A stretch of DNA of 64,000 nucleotides from CAYQQQ01 sp964420125 (GCA_964420125.1 CAYQQQ010000002.1:124001-188000), one strand, 5' to 3'. Counted from the stretch's first letter, positions 16,755-25,171 are shown. Notes: generated from the letters alone by a model not told the origin. Translations and numbers: made by a program.

Positions 16755-17746
16755 CGCTGCTCCTCTCCTGCGTCGAGGTCGAAGAAGCGCGCCAGGCGAG
16801 GGCTCCGCTGGGGCAGCCGGCGCAGCAGCGGCAGCGCGAACACGACGCCGCTGATCGAGCCGAACCGCTCCCAGACCACCGCGTTCAGGATCAGGCTGGC
16901 CGCCATCAGCCGCCCGATCACGAACATGTACCCGAGCGTCGCCACCGTGAAGCCCAGCGAACCCATCACCTCCGAGCTCCGGGCGATCTTGGTCGGCAGG
17001 TAGAACTGCATGATCCACTGCAGCAGGGCCATGGCGAGGCCCACGAGCACCGCACCCGGCAGGAGCGCGCCGGGATCGTTGGTGCTCCGGGGCAGCGTCC
17101 AGCACACGGCGAACCAACCGATCCCGAACGCCACCGAGGCCGCCGCCCACGACACCGTCTCCACCCCGAACCCTGTGGCATCGCGGATGCGGTTCAGCAG
17201 CGATGCCGTGAGCATGAGGACCATCACGAGGGTGGTGACGCCCACGGCCATGCGAAGCGTCGGTCGGGCCCGGCGGGCGTCGAGCCCCCACGCCGAGGCA
17301 GAGCAGGCGGCGAGCACGTTGGTGAGCTTGCGTCCGTTGGTCAGTGTGAGCCACACCCCGAGCAGGAGCATGGTGATCCCTGCAGAGCCGTTGCGAGCGG
17401 CCGCACCGACGATCTGTGCGGCCAGGCTGCCGGTGACGTTGGCCCCGGAGAGGACGTCGCGGATCGCCTCGCTGCCGACGACCAGGAGGACGGTGCCGGA
17501 GAGCAGCAGGGCGATCGCCACCACGAACAGGAAGAGCCGCAAGGCGATGGCCGCGCCCAGCACCGAGGCGAAGGACTCGCGGTCACGCTCGTAGAAGGTG
17601 GCGGCGAGGTCGTAGGGGACCCGCTCGGCCCGCCGTCCCTCGAACCACTCGGAGACCTGGGCCCCCCGATCCTCGACCCGGTGCCGCAGCGCAGCCAGCC
17701 GGCCTTCGTCCGGTTCGCGTTCGGGGTGCTCGCTCGCGTCGTCCAT
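16751..17746 (-). CDS. YihY/BrkB-family inner-membrane protein
   Basis: A 331-residue polytopic membrane protein of the YihY/BrkB (formerly RNase BN-like) family with about six helices, at roughly 65-95, 115-135, 165-190, 205-225, 240-260 and 280-300. The N-terminal ~60 residues are hydrophilic and charged. The family's function is uncertain; older RNase BN labels are wrong. It is first in a two-gene unit, its stop overlapping the TTG of the LPG-synthase-like gene, which suggests a joint envelope role. The ATG follows a 210-base divergent spacer shared with the MBL hydrolase; no clear -10 sits at leaderless distance. Confidence 0.82.
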   Translation of the reverse strand: MDDASEHPEREPDEGRLAALRHRVEDRGAQVSEWFEGRRAERVPYDLAATFYERDRESFASVLGAAIALRLFLFVVAIALLLSGTVLLVVGSEAIRDVLSGANVTGSLAAQIVGAAARNGSAGITMLLLGVWLTLTNGRKLTNVLAACSASAWGLDARRARPTLRMAVGVTTLVMVLMLTASLLNRIRDATGFGVETVSWAAASVAFGIGWFAVCWTLPRSTNDPGALLPGAVLVGLAMALLQWIMQFYLPTKIARSSEVMGSLGFTVATLGYMFVIGRLMAASLILNAVVWERFGSISGVVFALPLLRRLPQRSPRLARFFDLDAGEEQR

Positions 17747-17956
17747 TCGGGTCCCAGGTTCCCACGCCGACGACGGCCGATCCGTCCCCCTCGACGGGTG
17801 ACCAGACCGTAGCGGCGCGACCGCCCGGGTTCCGACGACCGCTGCCGGCACCTCCCGGGTCGACACCTGCTCCTGCGCGCGGGACTCCACCTGGGCCGCA
17901 GGAACCCGGCCGGCACGCCTCGGGGGACGCTGCGGCCCCATTAGCCTCGGTGGCGC

Positions 17957-19237
17957 ATGGCTCGTGACCTGCTCGCCACCTCCGCAGGGCTGCTCGACGG
18001 CAGCCTCTCGACCGACGACCACCATCCCTTGTCGATGGACAGCACCGCTGCCCTGGTGGAGCTGGGCGACGGCCTCGCCTTCGTCGAGAGCTTCGCCAAC
18101 GTGGTCGCGCTGTCGCGGAGCGGACAGCTCGCCCTCGTCGACACCGGCGGCGTGCTGCACGAGCGCACGGTGCACGAGTCGGTGCGGCGCTGGAGCCAGG
18201 ATCCCCTTCGCTGGGCCGTCTACACCCACGGCCACGTCGACCACTGCTTCGGCGTGCCCCGCTTCGAGGCCGAGCCGGGCGCCGGGGCGACGCGGGTCAT
18301 CGCCCACGAGGCGGTCCCCCACCGCTTCGACCGCTATCGGCTGACCGCCGGCTACAACGGCGTGATCAACATGCGGCAGTTCCGGTTGGCGGCGCCCCTG
18401 TTCCCCGAGGAGTTCCGCTACCCCGACGAGACCTATCGCGACCGCCTCGAGCTGGAGGTCGGTGGGATGGTCGTCGAGCTGTGCCACGACCGTGGGGAGA
18501 CCGACGACCACACCTGGGCCTGGATCCCCGAGCACGCCGCGCTGTGCACCGGCGACCTGTTTATCTGGGTGTCGCCGAACTGCGGCAACCCCCAGAAGGC
18601 CCAGCGCTACCCGATGGAGTGGGCCGCGGCCCTGCGGCGCATGCAGCTCCTCGGCGCCGAGGTCCTGCTGCCCGGCCACGGCCTCCCGATCCGGGGCGCA
18701 CGGCACATCGACATGGTGCTCGACGACACCGCCACGCTGCTGGAGTCGATCCTGGCGCAGTGCCTCGAGCTGATGAACGCCGGTGCCCGCCTCGACGAGC
18801 TCGTGCACGAGGTGGCCGCCCCGGCCGAGCTGCTGGAGCGGCCCTGGCTGCACCCGCTCTACGACGAGCCCGAGTTCATCGTCCACAACGTGTGGCGGCT
18901 CTACGGGGGCTGGTACGACGGGAACCCCGCCCACCTGAAGCCGGCACGCGAGGCCGCGCTGGCAGCCGAGCTGGCTGCGCTGGCCGGAGGGGTGGAGGTG
19001 CTGTGCGGGCGCGCCGCCGAGCTGGCCTCGGCGGGCGAGCTCCGACTGGCCGGCCACCTCGCCGAGCTGGCGGTCCTCGCGGACCCGGACGACCGCACCG
19101 CCCACGGCGTGCGGGCCGACGTGAACCGCGCACGGGTGGCCGCCGAGCACTCCCTGATGGCCAAGGGGATCTTCGCCTGGGCCCAACTCGACTCCGAGCA
19201 GGCCCTCGGCACCGCGATCTCGCAGGACCAGCGGTGA
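17957..19237 (+). CDS. Metallo-beta-lactamase-fold hydrolase, alkylsulfatase-like
   Basis: A 426-residue MBL-fold hydrolase. The metal-binding signature THGHVDHCFG (about 92-101) is the HxHxDH motif; further ligands lie in ELCHDRGETDDHTW and in the CTGDLFIW and LLPGHGLPI segments. The C-terminal ~150 helical residues resemble the dimerisation domain of SDS-hydrolase/alkylsulfatase enzymes, but the SCP2-like domain of full-length sulfatases is absent. A role in sulfate-ester or other ester hydrolysis is inferred. A TAGCCT hexamer lies 9 bases before the ATG. CorA follows 46 bases downstream. Confidence 0.85.
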   Translation: MARDLLATSAGLLDGSLSTDDHHPLSMDSTAALVELGDGLAFVESFANVVALSRSGQLALVDTGGVLHERTVHESVRRWSQDPLRWAVYTHGHVDHCFGVPRFEAEPGAGATRVIAHEAVPHRFDRYRLTAGYNGVINMRQFRLAAPLFPEEFRYPDETYRDRLELEVGGMVVELCHDRGETDDHTWAWIPEHAALCTGDLFIWVSPNCGNPQKAQRYPMEWAAALRRMQLLGAEVLLPGHGLPIRGARHIDMVLDDTATLLESILAQCLELMNAGARLDELVHEVAAPAELLERPWLHPLYDEPEFIVHNVWRLYGGWYDGNPAHLKPAREAALAAELAALAGGVEVLCGRAAELASAGELRLAGHLAELAVLADPDDRTAHGVRADVNRARVAAEHSLMAKGIFAWAQLDSEQALGTAISQDQR

Positions 19238-19283
19238 CCCGTCGGGGCATCGCGAGCCCGGCGAACCGCCGGAGGGGTCCGAG

Positions 19284-20255
19284 ATGCCGATCGTAGGCCA
19301 GGCCGCCTATCGGGACGGCCGAGCGCTCGACGTCACCGGCACCTTCGACGAGCTCTCCGGAGCCTGCCGCAACGGCGAGTTCGTGTGGGTGGGGCTGAAG
19401 GATCCCAGCGACCCGGAGCTGGCCTCTGCGATGCGCGCCTTCGGCATCCACCCCCTCGCCGTGGAGGACGCCCAGGTCACCCACGAGCGGCCCAAGGTCG
19501 ACGTGTTCGGCGACACCCTGACCATCGTGCTGCGCCCGGCACGCTACGACGAGCCCACCGAGACCCTCGAGCTCGGCCAGATCACGATCATGTGCTCGCC
19601 GCACCACATCCTGGTGGTGCGCCACGGGGAGGCGGTGCCGCTGGACACGCTGCGCGCCCGGATGGAGGCCGAACCGGAGTGGCTGGCCAACGGTCCGGGG
19701 GCGGTCCTGCACGCCATCATCGACACCGTCGTGGAGGCCTACCTGCCGGTGCTGGAAGGCATCGACGACGACATCTCCGAGGTGGAGGCCGAGGTGTTCG
19801 CCGCCACCCGGGCGAGCCCGACCCAGCGCATCTACGTGCTCAAGCGGGAGGTCCTGGAGTTCCGCAAGGCCGTGTTCCCACTGGAGTCCGTGATGGAGAC
19901 CCTCACCAGGGTCCACCACCCGGTGATCAACGAGGAGCTGCGCCGCTACTTCCGCGACACCGAGGACGACCTCAAGAAGGTGGTCGACCAGATCCACACC
20001 GAGAACGAGCTGCTCACCTCCGCGCTGGAGGCGAACCTCACGCAGGTGGGGATCCGGCAGAACGAGGACATGCGCAAGATGTCTGCCTGGGTAGCCATCC
20101 TGGCGGTGCCGACGATGGTCGCCGGGATCTACGGCATGAACTTCGAGCACATGCCGGAGCTGGAGACCCGCTTCGGCTACTTCGTGGTGATGGGCACCAT
20201 CGCGCTGGTGTGCGGGACCCTGTACTACAAGTTCCGCAAAGCCGGCTGGCTGTAG
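19284..20255 (+). CDS. corA: CorA-family magnesium/metal transporter
   Basis: A 323-residue CorA-family channel. The long cytosolic N-terminal domain is rich in acidic and helical segments, and two C-terminal transmembrane helices end the protein. The signature YGMNFEHMPE lies at the end of TM1, with Gly-Met-Asn at about 284-286, and the second helix is VVMGTIALVCGTLYYKFRKAGWL. CorA forms a pentameric, membrane-potential-driven Mg2+ (or Co2+/Ni2+) channel. GGAGGGG at about 19271-19277 is well placed for the ATG. With the MgtE-like gene 9 kb away, this window encodes two unrelated divalent-cation transporters. Confidence 0.92.
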   Translation: MPIVGQAAYRDGRALDVTGTFDELSGACRNGEFVWVGLKDPSDPELASAMRAFGIHPLAVEDAQVTHERPKVDVFGDTLTIVLRPARYDEPTETLELGQITIMCSPHHILVVRHGEAVPLDTLRARMEAEPEWLANGPGAVLHAIIDTVVEAYLPVLEGIDDDISEVEAEVFAATRASPTQRIYVLKREVLEFRKAVFPLESVMETLTRVHHPVINEELRRYFRDTEDDLKKVVDQIHTENELLTSALEANLTQVGIRQNEDMRKMSAWVAILAVPTMVAGIYGMNFEHMPELETRFGYFVVMGTIALVCGTLYYKFRKAGWL

Positions 20256-20329
20256 GTCTCGGACCGGCTCCGGGGCCCTCGGCTGGCGACACGACCACGC
20301 CCCGGCGGGCGATCAGCGTCCTCGCCGCA

Positions 20330-20335
20330 TAGGGT
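20330..20335 (+). promoter_or_regulatory. Predicted -10 element, leaderless, first SDR gene
   Basis: TAGGGT, 7 bases before the ATG at 20343. It heads the three-gene SDR-SDR-dehydratase unit. Confidence 0.55.
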
Positions 20336-20342
20336 CCCAGAC

Positions 20343-21188
20343 ATGAGCCTGCCCCGACCGGCCGTCGACCGCATCGCCCTGGTGACCGGGGCGTCCTCCG
20401 GCATCGGCATCGAGCTGGCCCGTGAGCTCGCGCGTCGAGGCCACGGCGTGGCGCTGGTCGCCCGGCGAGCCGAACGGCTGGAGGAGCTCGCCGGGGAGCT
20501 GCGCGACCTCGGCGTGCGCGCCGAGGTGCTGCCCACCGACCTCGCGGACCCTGACCAGCGCGCCGCGCTCGTCGAGCGCGTCGAGGAGCTGGGGGCGGCG
20601 GTCGACGTGCTGGTGAACAACGCCGGACTGTCGACCTTCGGTGCCGTCCACCACGCCGATCCGGCCGCCGAGGTGCACATGGTGGAGATCGACGTCGTGG
20701 CGGTGGTCGACCTCTGCACCCGCTTCCTGGAGGGCATGGTCCGACGACGGCGGGGCGCGGTGCTCAACGTCGCCTCCACCGCCGCCTTCCAGCCCCTGCC
20801 AGGCCAGGCGGGCTATGCCGCCTCGAAGGCCTTCGTGCTCTCCTACACCCGGTCGCTCGCCGGGGAGCTGCACGGCACCGGCGTGACCGCGACCGCGCTG
20901 TGCCCCGGCCCGGTTCGCACCGGGTTCGCCGAGGCCGCCGGGATCGACCCCGAGGTCGCCGACCACTCGATGCCCTCCTTCATGTGGAAGTCCGCCGAAG
21001 ACGTGGCGACCGCCGGGATCGACGCCCTGACCGCCGGGCACCCGGTCGTGATCCCCGGCACCGCCAACCGATCGGTGGCGATGGCCGCCCACCTCGCCCC
21101 CAAGGGGCTGCTCGTGCGGGTGCTGACGAAGCTGCACCCGGCGCTGGGCCGAGGGCGACTCGCGACGACCAGAGGAGCACGCACATGA
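20343..21188 (+). CDS. Short-chain dehydrogenase/reductase
   Basis: A 281-residue classical SDR. It has the cofactor motif VTGASSGIGIELAREL near the N-terminus, NNAG at about 92-95, and the catalytic serine and YxxxK (YAASK at about 159-163, after NVASTAAFQPLPGQAG). An arginine-rich start to the cofactor loop (VARRAERLEEL) points to NADP(H) preference. The family is close to SDRs acting on fatty acyl or other lipid-like carbonyls, but the substrate is unknown. Its TGA overlaps the next gene's ATG (ATGA), so it is the lead gene of a coupled operon with another SDR and a PLP enzyme. Confidence 0.9.
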   Translation: MSLPRPAVDRIALVTGASSGIGIELARELARRGHGVALVARRAERLEELAGELRDLGVRAEVLPTDLADPDQRAALVERVEELGAAVDVLVNNAGLSTFGAVHHADPAAEVHMVEIDVVAVVDLCTRFLEGMVRRRRGAVLNVASTAAFQPLPGQAGYAASKAFVLSYTRSLAGELHGTGVTATALCPGPVRTGFAEAAGIDPEVADHSMPSFMWKSAEDVATAGIDALTAGHPVVIPGTANRSVAMAAHLAPKGLLVRVLTKLHPALGRGRLATTRGART

Positions 21189-21991
21189 CGGTTCAGCAGC
21201 TGTTCGACCTCGACGGCCGGGTAGCCCTGGTGACCGGTGCCGGGAAGGGCATCGGCAGAGCCTGCGCGCTGGGTCTGGCCGAAGCCGGTGCGGACGTCGT
21301 CCTGGCCGCCCGCACGGTCGCCGACCTGGAGGCGGTGGCCGCCGAGGTCGAGCAACGGGGCCGGCGGGCGGTGGTGGCACCCTTCGACGTGCTGGAGCTG
21401 GAGCGGCTGGGGGAGCTGGTGGAACGGGCCACCTCGGAGCTGGGCCGGCTCGACGTGCTGGTGAACAACGCCGGCGGCTGGCCGCCGCAGCCGCTGTTGG
21501 CCACCTCCGTAACCAACTTCGAGCAGGCCTTCCGCTTCAACGTCACCACGGCATTCGAGCTGACCAAGCAGGCGGTGCCCGCCATGCTCGCCGGAGGTGG
21601 AGGGTCGGTCGTGAACATCTCCTCGGCCATCGGCCGCCTGGCCGATCGGGGCTACGCCGCCTACGGCACGGCCAAGGCGGCGCTGGCACACCTGAGCCGG
21701 CTCCTGGCCATGGACCTGGCCCCCCACATCCGAGTCAACGCCATCGCCGTCGGCTCGGTCTCGACCGACGCACTGGCCCTGGTGCTCACCCCCGAGCTGC
21801 GCGCCCAGATGGAAGCCGCAACCCCGGTGCGGCGCATCGGCGAGATCGAGGAGATCGCCGCCGCGGCCGTGTACCTCGCCTCACCTGCGGGGGCCTACCT
21901 CACGGGCAAGGTGCTGGAGGTCGACGGCGGCATCGACCACCCCAACCTCGCCCTCGGACTCCCGGACCTGGAACCGCCGACGACGTCGTGA
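21185..21991 (+). CDS. Short-chain dehydrogenase/reductase, second of the operon
   Basis: A 268-residue classical SDR distinct from its upstream neighbour. It has the cofactor motif VTGAGKGIGRACALGL, NNAGG, an SS-containing catalytic strand (NISSAIGRLADRG) and the active-site YAAYGTAKAA. Its C-terminus is typical of the FabG-like branch (YLTGKVLEVDGG). The reaction is an NAD(P)-dependent alcohol/ketone interconversion on an unknown substrate. The ATG overlaps the upstream stop and the downstream GTG overlaps this gene's own stop, so it sits mid-operon and depends on translational coupling. Confidence 0.9.
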   Translation: MTVQQLFDLDGRVALVTGAGKGIGRACALGLAEAGADVVLAARTVADLEAVAAEVEQRGRRAVVAPFDVLELERLGELVERATSELGRLDVLVNNAGGWPPQPLLATSVTNFEQAFRFNVTTAFELTKQAVPAMLAGGGGSVVNISSAIGRLADRGYAAYGTAKAALAHLSRLLAMDLAPHIRVNAIAVGSVSTDALALVLTPELRAQMEAATPVRRIGEIEEIAAAAVYLASPAGAYLTGKVLEVDGGIDHPNLALGLPDLEPPTTS

Positions 21992-22950
21992 GCGGTCGCC
22001 GCCTCGACCCCGACTCCCTCCCCACCGCCATCGACATCGAGGCGGCGGCAGCCCGGGTCGCCGGGCTGGTGCACCACACCCCGGTGCTCACCTGCGAGGC
22101 GCTCGACCACTGGAGCGGTGCGAAGGTGTTCCTGAAGTGCGAGCACCTGCAGAAGGCCGGTGCGTTCAAGGCCCGGGGCGCCACCAACGCCGTGTGGTCC
22201 CTCACCGACGCGGAGGCCGGCGCCGGGGTGGTGGCGCACTCCTCCGGCAACCACGCCGGGGCGCTCGCCTGGGCGGCGCGCACCCGCGGGGTGTCCTGCA
22301 CGGTGGTGATGCCCGCCGACGCGCCGGCGGTGAAGCTGGCCGCCACGAGGGGCTACGGCGCCCAGGTCGTGCTCTGCGAGCCGACGACCGCGGCCCGCGA
22401 GTCGACCCTGGCCGAGGTGCGGGAGCGCAGCGGAGCGACGGAGGTGCACCCCTACGACGACCCCGTGGTCATCGCCGGCGCGGGCACCGCGGCGCGCGAG
22501 CTGCTGGCGCAGGTCGCCGACCTCGACGCCCTGGTGGTGCCCATCGGCGGAGGCGGCCTGTTCAGCGGCAGCGCCATCTGGTCGCGCTCGGCGGCACCGC
22601 GTGTGGAGGTGTGGGCGTCGGAGCCTGCCGGCGCGGACGACGCGGCCCGTTCCCTCGCGGCCGGGGTGCTCCTACCCCAGGACCACCCGACCACCATCGC
22701 CGACGGGCTGCGCACGTCGCTCAGCCCGCGCACGTTCCGGGCGCTGCGCGAGCTGGGCGACGGCGTCGTGACGGTGGCCGACTCGGTCACCGTCGAGGCC
22801 ATGGAGCTCCTGTGGACCCGCGCCAAGCAGGTGGTGGAGCCCTCCGGCGCCGTAGCCCTGGCCGCGCTGGCCGGAGGCCGCTTCGCCGGTCGACGCGTCG
22901 GCGTGCTGCTCTCGGGGGGCAACAGGGAACCGACCGCGGCGTTGGGCTGA
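21988..22950 (+). CDS. PLP-dependent threonine/serine dehydratase family enzyme
   Basis: A 320-residue fold-type II PLP enzyme. The Schiff-base lysine is in KAGAFKARGATNAV (about Lys61), the substrate loop is SSGNHAGALAWAAR, the phosphate-binding glycine-rich loop is PIGGGGLFSG, and the C-terminal serine is in LLSGGN. It matches catabolic threonine/serine dehydratases or serine racemases and lacks the regulatory ACT domain of biosynthetic IlvA. The GTG overlaps the upstream stop (GTGA). The amino acid or hydroxy-amino acid handled together with the two SDRs is unknown. Confidence 0.9.
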   Translation: MSGRRLDPDSLPTAIDIEAAAARVAGLVHHTPVLTCEALDHWSGAKVFLKCEHLQKAGAFKARGATNAVWSLTDAEAGAGVVAHSSGNHAGALAWAARTRGVSCTVVMPADAPAVKLAATRGYGAQVVLCEPTTAARESTLAEVRERSGATEVHPYDDPVVIAGAGTAARELLAQVADLDALVVPIGGGGLFSGSAIWSRSAAPRVEVWASEPAGADDAARSLAAGVLLPQDHPTTIADGLRTSLSPRTFRALRELGDGVVTVADSVTVEAMELLWTRAKQVVEPSGAVALAALAGGRFAGRRVGVLLSGGNREPTAALG

Positions 22951-23035
22951 CCCAACAAGACGATCGGTTCCCGAGCCCCGCTCGCAACCTCGTTCGGATT
23001 GGGGCCTGGCTCCCGCCGCCCGACAGACTGGGCAC

Positions 23036-23368
23036 ATGAGCACGACGCCCAGCCCCACGGACGCCACCGTCGCCAAGTGCCTCGACCTGGGCCACGGGTT
23101 CCACGAGGACGAACGTGAGACGGTCCTGGAGGTCCTGCACAAGATCGACCACCGCCTCCACGGCACCGCCGCGGATCGGGTCCAGTTGATCCTGATGGTG
23201 AAGGACCGCGACCACAACGATCAGAAGATCACCTTCGAAGCCCACGTCGCCGGGGTGCCCACCATCGTGGCCACCGCCGAGGACGAGGACCTGTGGGCGG
23301 GCGTGGCCCACGTGCGCGAGGAGTTCCTGCGCCAGTACAACGACTGGGTGAGCGCGCATCGGCGCTGA
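23036..23368 (+). CDS. Small HPF/RaiA-like (S30AE) protein
   Basis: A 110-residue protein with the alternating strand/helix pattern of ribosome hibernation promoting factors: an N-terminal helix with basic and acidic residues, strands VQLILMVKDR and ITFEAHVAG, then the helix EDEDLWAGVAHVREEFLRQYNDW. The C-terminal domain of long HPF is missing. Ribosome association is therefore a fold-based inference. A CAGACT hexamer lies 6 bases before the ATG with no Shine-Dalgarno. It converges on the NIPSNAP-like gene, with stops about 20 bases apart. Confidence 0.55.
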   Translation: MSTTPSPTDATVAKCLDLGHGFHEDERETVLEVLHKIDHRLHGTAADRVQLILMVKDRDHNDQKITFEAHVAGVPTIVATAEDEDLWAGVAHVREEFLRQYNDWVSAHRR

Positions 23369-23387
23369 TCGCTGAGCCCGAGGTCGG

Positions 23388-24086
23388 TCACCCGCCGGGC
23401 GGCGGTCGGAGGTCCTCGGCCATCGGCTGACCTCCGGTGCGCAGAGGCGACAGCTCCGCGTCCACCAGCAGCACCCGCCGACGCCGATGCACCTGCCCGC
23501 TGAGCCGCTGCCACAGGTGGAAGAACTCGACGTCCCCGCCGTCGGCGGCGGCCTCGAAGACCGCCCAGGCGTCCCAGCTCGGAAGCGACCAGATGGCCAC
23601 GACCTGGTCGTCGGCCCGCATGGCAGTCCGCCAGGCACCCACCAGCTCGACTCCGAATCGCCGGTGGTCCTCGGCGCCGTCGTGCACGACGGTGTCGCAG
23701 ACGTCTCCCGCCATCCCGGGAGGGCCGTCGATCACCTCGTGGAGGTAGGCCACCGCGTCGGTGCCACCACGCTGCTGCCAGGCCTCGACGCCCGGTGAGT
23801 CCGGGTGGGCCACCAGGATCCGATCCTCGAGACCCGTCCACTGCACCGAGGGGCCGGTGCCCGGAGAGGCGGGGAGCGCGTCGTGCCGTCCCGGGTCGTC
23901 GAGGTCGGTGGCGATCCCCTGGGCGAGGTCGGCCCACGAGTCGTGCTCCCAGAGGTCGAACGCCGGGGATTGCCGGCCGGCCGGGGACACGACGGCGAAC
24001 GACCCGAAGCGCCTCGGCGGCTCCCGGTCATCGGCATGCGACGCGCCGGCGGTGCCGACGAGCTCCTGGACGTACACCCTGGCCAT
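23388..24086 (-). CDS. Tandem NIPSNAP-like protein
   Basis: A 232-residue protein with two related halves resembling NIPSNAP/dimeric alpha-beta-barrel domains. The second half is clearest (YLHEVIDGPPGMAGD, then ELVGAWRTAMRADDQVVAIW and LPSWDAWAVFEAA). The first half starts VYVQELVG and contains FAVVSPAG and FDLWEHDSWADL. Actinobacterial NIPSNAP proteins often lie beside lipid or steroid degradation genes; no catalytic role is assured. TAGCGT sits 7 bases before the ATG. It is divergent from an enoyl-CoA hydratase, and the shared spacer carries a KstR-like palindrome. Confidence 0.6.
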   Translation of the reverse strand: MARVYVQELVGTAGASHADDREPPRRFGSFAVVSPAGRQSPAFDLWEHDSWADLAQGIATDLDDPGRHDALPASPGTGPSVQWTGLEDRILVAHPDSPGVEAWQQRGGTDAVAYLHEVIDGPPGMAGDVCDTVVHDGAEDHRRFGVELVGAWRTAMRADDQVVAIWSLPSWDAWAVFEAAADGGDVEFFHLWQRLSGQVHRRRRVLLVDAELSPLRTGGQPMAEDLRPPPGG

Positions 24087-24093
24087 GGTGCGC

Positions 24094-24099
24094 ACGCTA
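24094..24099 (-). promoter_or_regulatory. Predicted -10 element, leaderless, NIPSNAP-like gene
   Basis: TAGCGT on the minus strand, 7 bases before the ATG at 24086. Confidence 0.55.
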
Positions 24100-24155
24100 G
24101 GTGATGCCGCTGCCGGTCGCGCCAGCCGGGTGTCGCGCAGGGCCACCCGGCCGTC

Positions 24156-24168
24156 TAGAACGCGTTCT
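24156..24168. promoter_or_regulatory. KstR-like TetR-family operator
   Basis: TAGAACGCGTTCT contains the perfect palindrome AGAACGCGTTCT and matches the mycobacterial KstR operator (TAGAAC-N2-GTTCTA) except for the final base. It lies at the -35 position relative to the TAGCGT -10 at 24179-24184, where a repressor would block transcription of the enoyl-CoA hydratase gene. Confidence 0.6.
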
Positions 24169-24178
24169 CTTTCTCGCC

Positions 24179-24184
24179 TAGCGT
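24179..24184 (+). promoter_or_regulatory. Predicted -10 element of the enoyl-CoA hydratase promoter
   Basis: TAGCGT predicts a transcript start near 24191 and an approximately 84-base leader ending in AAGGGG about 8 bases before the ATG at 24275. The TAGAAC half of the palindrome is 17 bases upstream, in the -35 position. Confidence 0.4.
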
Positions 24185-24274
24185 GCCGTTCGGCGACCAG
24201 TCCGCCGTACCGAACCATGCGGCCGTGCTCCACGCCGGCGCGAACGGCCGCACCGATGTGAAGGGGTCCTCCGC

Positions 24275-25075
24275 ATGCCCGCAGTGCTGACCGAACGACG
24301 CGGCCACCTGATGATCGTCACGCTCAACCGGCCGGAGCGCCAGAACGCCATCAACGGCGAGATGCTGGTCCGCTTCTACGACGCGTGCCGCGAGGCCGAG
24401 GAGGACCCCGAGATCCGGGCTCTGGTGATGACCGGCGCCGGGGGCAACTTCTGCTCGGGTGCCGACCTCAAGGAGATGGCCGGGGGCCACCAGGGCGGCG
24501 AGGACGAGGTCGACGTGCAGGGCCGCCTGGCCGAGGACCCCGATCTGCCCTGGAAGTCGCTGCTGCGCACCTGGAAGCCTGCGATCCCCCTGATCGCCGC
24601 GGTCGAGGGGACGGCGATCGCCGGGGGCACGGAGCTGCTCGGCGCGACCGAGATCCGGGTGGCGGGCGAGTCGGCGCGCTTCGGGATCTCCGAGGTGCGG
24701 TGGTCGCTGTACCCGATGGGTGGATCGGTGGTCCGCATCCCCCGCCAGATCCCCTGGACCATCGCCTGCGAGCTGCTGCTCACCGGGGACCACATCACCG
24801 CCACGCGGGCACTCGAGCTGGGCCTCGTCGGTCACGTGGTGCCGGATGGAACGGCGCTCGAGCGCGCCGTCGAGATCGGCCAGCGCATCTGCGAGAACGG
24901 ACCGCTGGCCGTGCAGGCCGTGCTGCGGACCTTGCGGGAGACCAACGGCATGCGTGAGCAGGAGGCGCTGGAGCACGAGTTCACCTACGGCTGGGACGTG
25001 TTCGCCTCCGAGGACGCCAAGGAGGGTCCGAGGGCGTTCAAGGAGAAGCGCACCCCGAACTTCCAGGGCCGCTAG
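24275..25075 (+). CDS. Enoyl-CoA hydratase/isomerase (crotonase) family protein
   Basis: A 266-residue crotonase-fold enzyme acting on acyl-CoA thioesters. The first oxyanion-hole segment is GAGGNFCSGADLKEM and the second is AAVEGTAIAGGTELL; a conserved start (LTERRGHLMIVTLNRPERQNAIN) and a C-terminal trimerisation helix are present. Typical reactions are hydration of trans-2-enoyl-CoA or double-bond isomerisation in beta-oxidation. The KstR-like operator in its promoter suggests lipid- or sterol-responsive control. AAGGGG precedes the ATG. The F420-type oxidoreductase follows after 131 bases. Confidence 0.9.
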   Translation: MPAVLTERRGHLMIVTLNRPERQNAINGEMLVRFYDACREAEEDPEIRALVMTGAGGNFCSGADLKEMAGGHQGGEDEVDVQGRLAEDPDLPWKSLLRTWKPAIPLIAAVEGTAIAGGTELLGATEIRVAGESARFGISEVRWSLYPMGGSVVRIPRQIPWTIACELLLTGDHITATRALELGLVGHVVPDGTALERAVEIGQRICENGPLAVQAVLRTLRETNGMREQEALEHEFTYGWDVFASEDAKEGPRAFKEKRTPNFQGR

Positions 25076-25088
25076 AACCGGGTGCCCG
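25075..25088 (+). repeat. 14-bp direct repeat, copy 1
   Basis: GAACCGGGTGCCCG begins on the last base of the crotonase stop codon and recurs exactly at 25172-25185, 97 bases later in the same spacer. The internal CGGGTGCCCG is itself near-palindromic. Confidence 0.6.
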
Positions 25089-25171
25089 GCCCCACCCCCG
25101 GCCCCGACACCACCTACGGCCGCCGTGGGGCAGGGACCCCACGTTGCGGAGGAGGCGGGCGTGTTCCGAAG

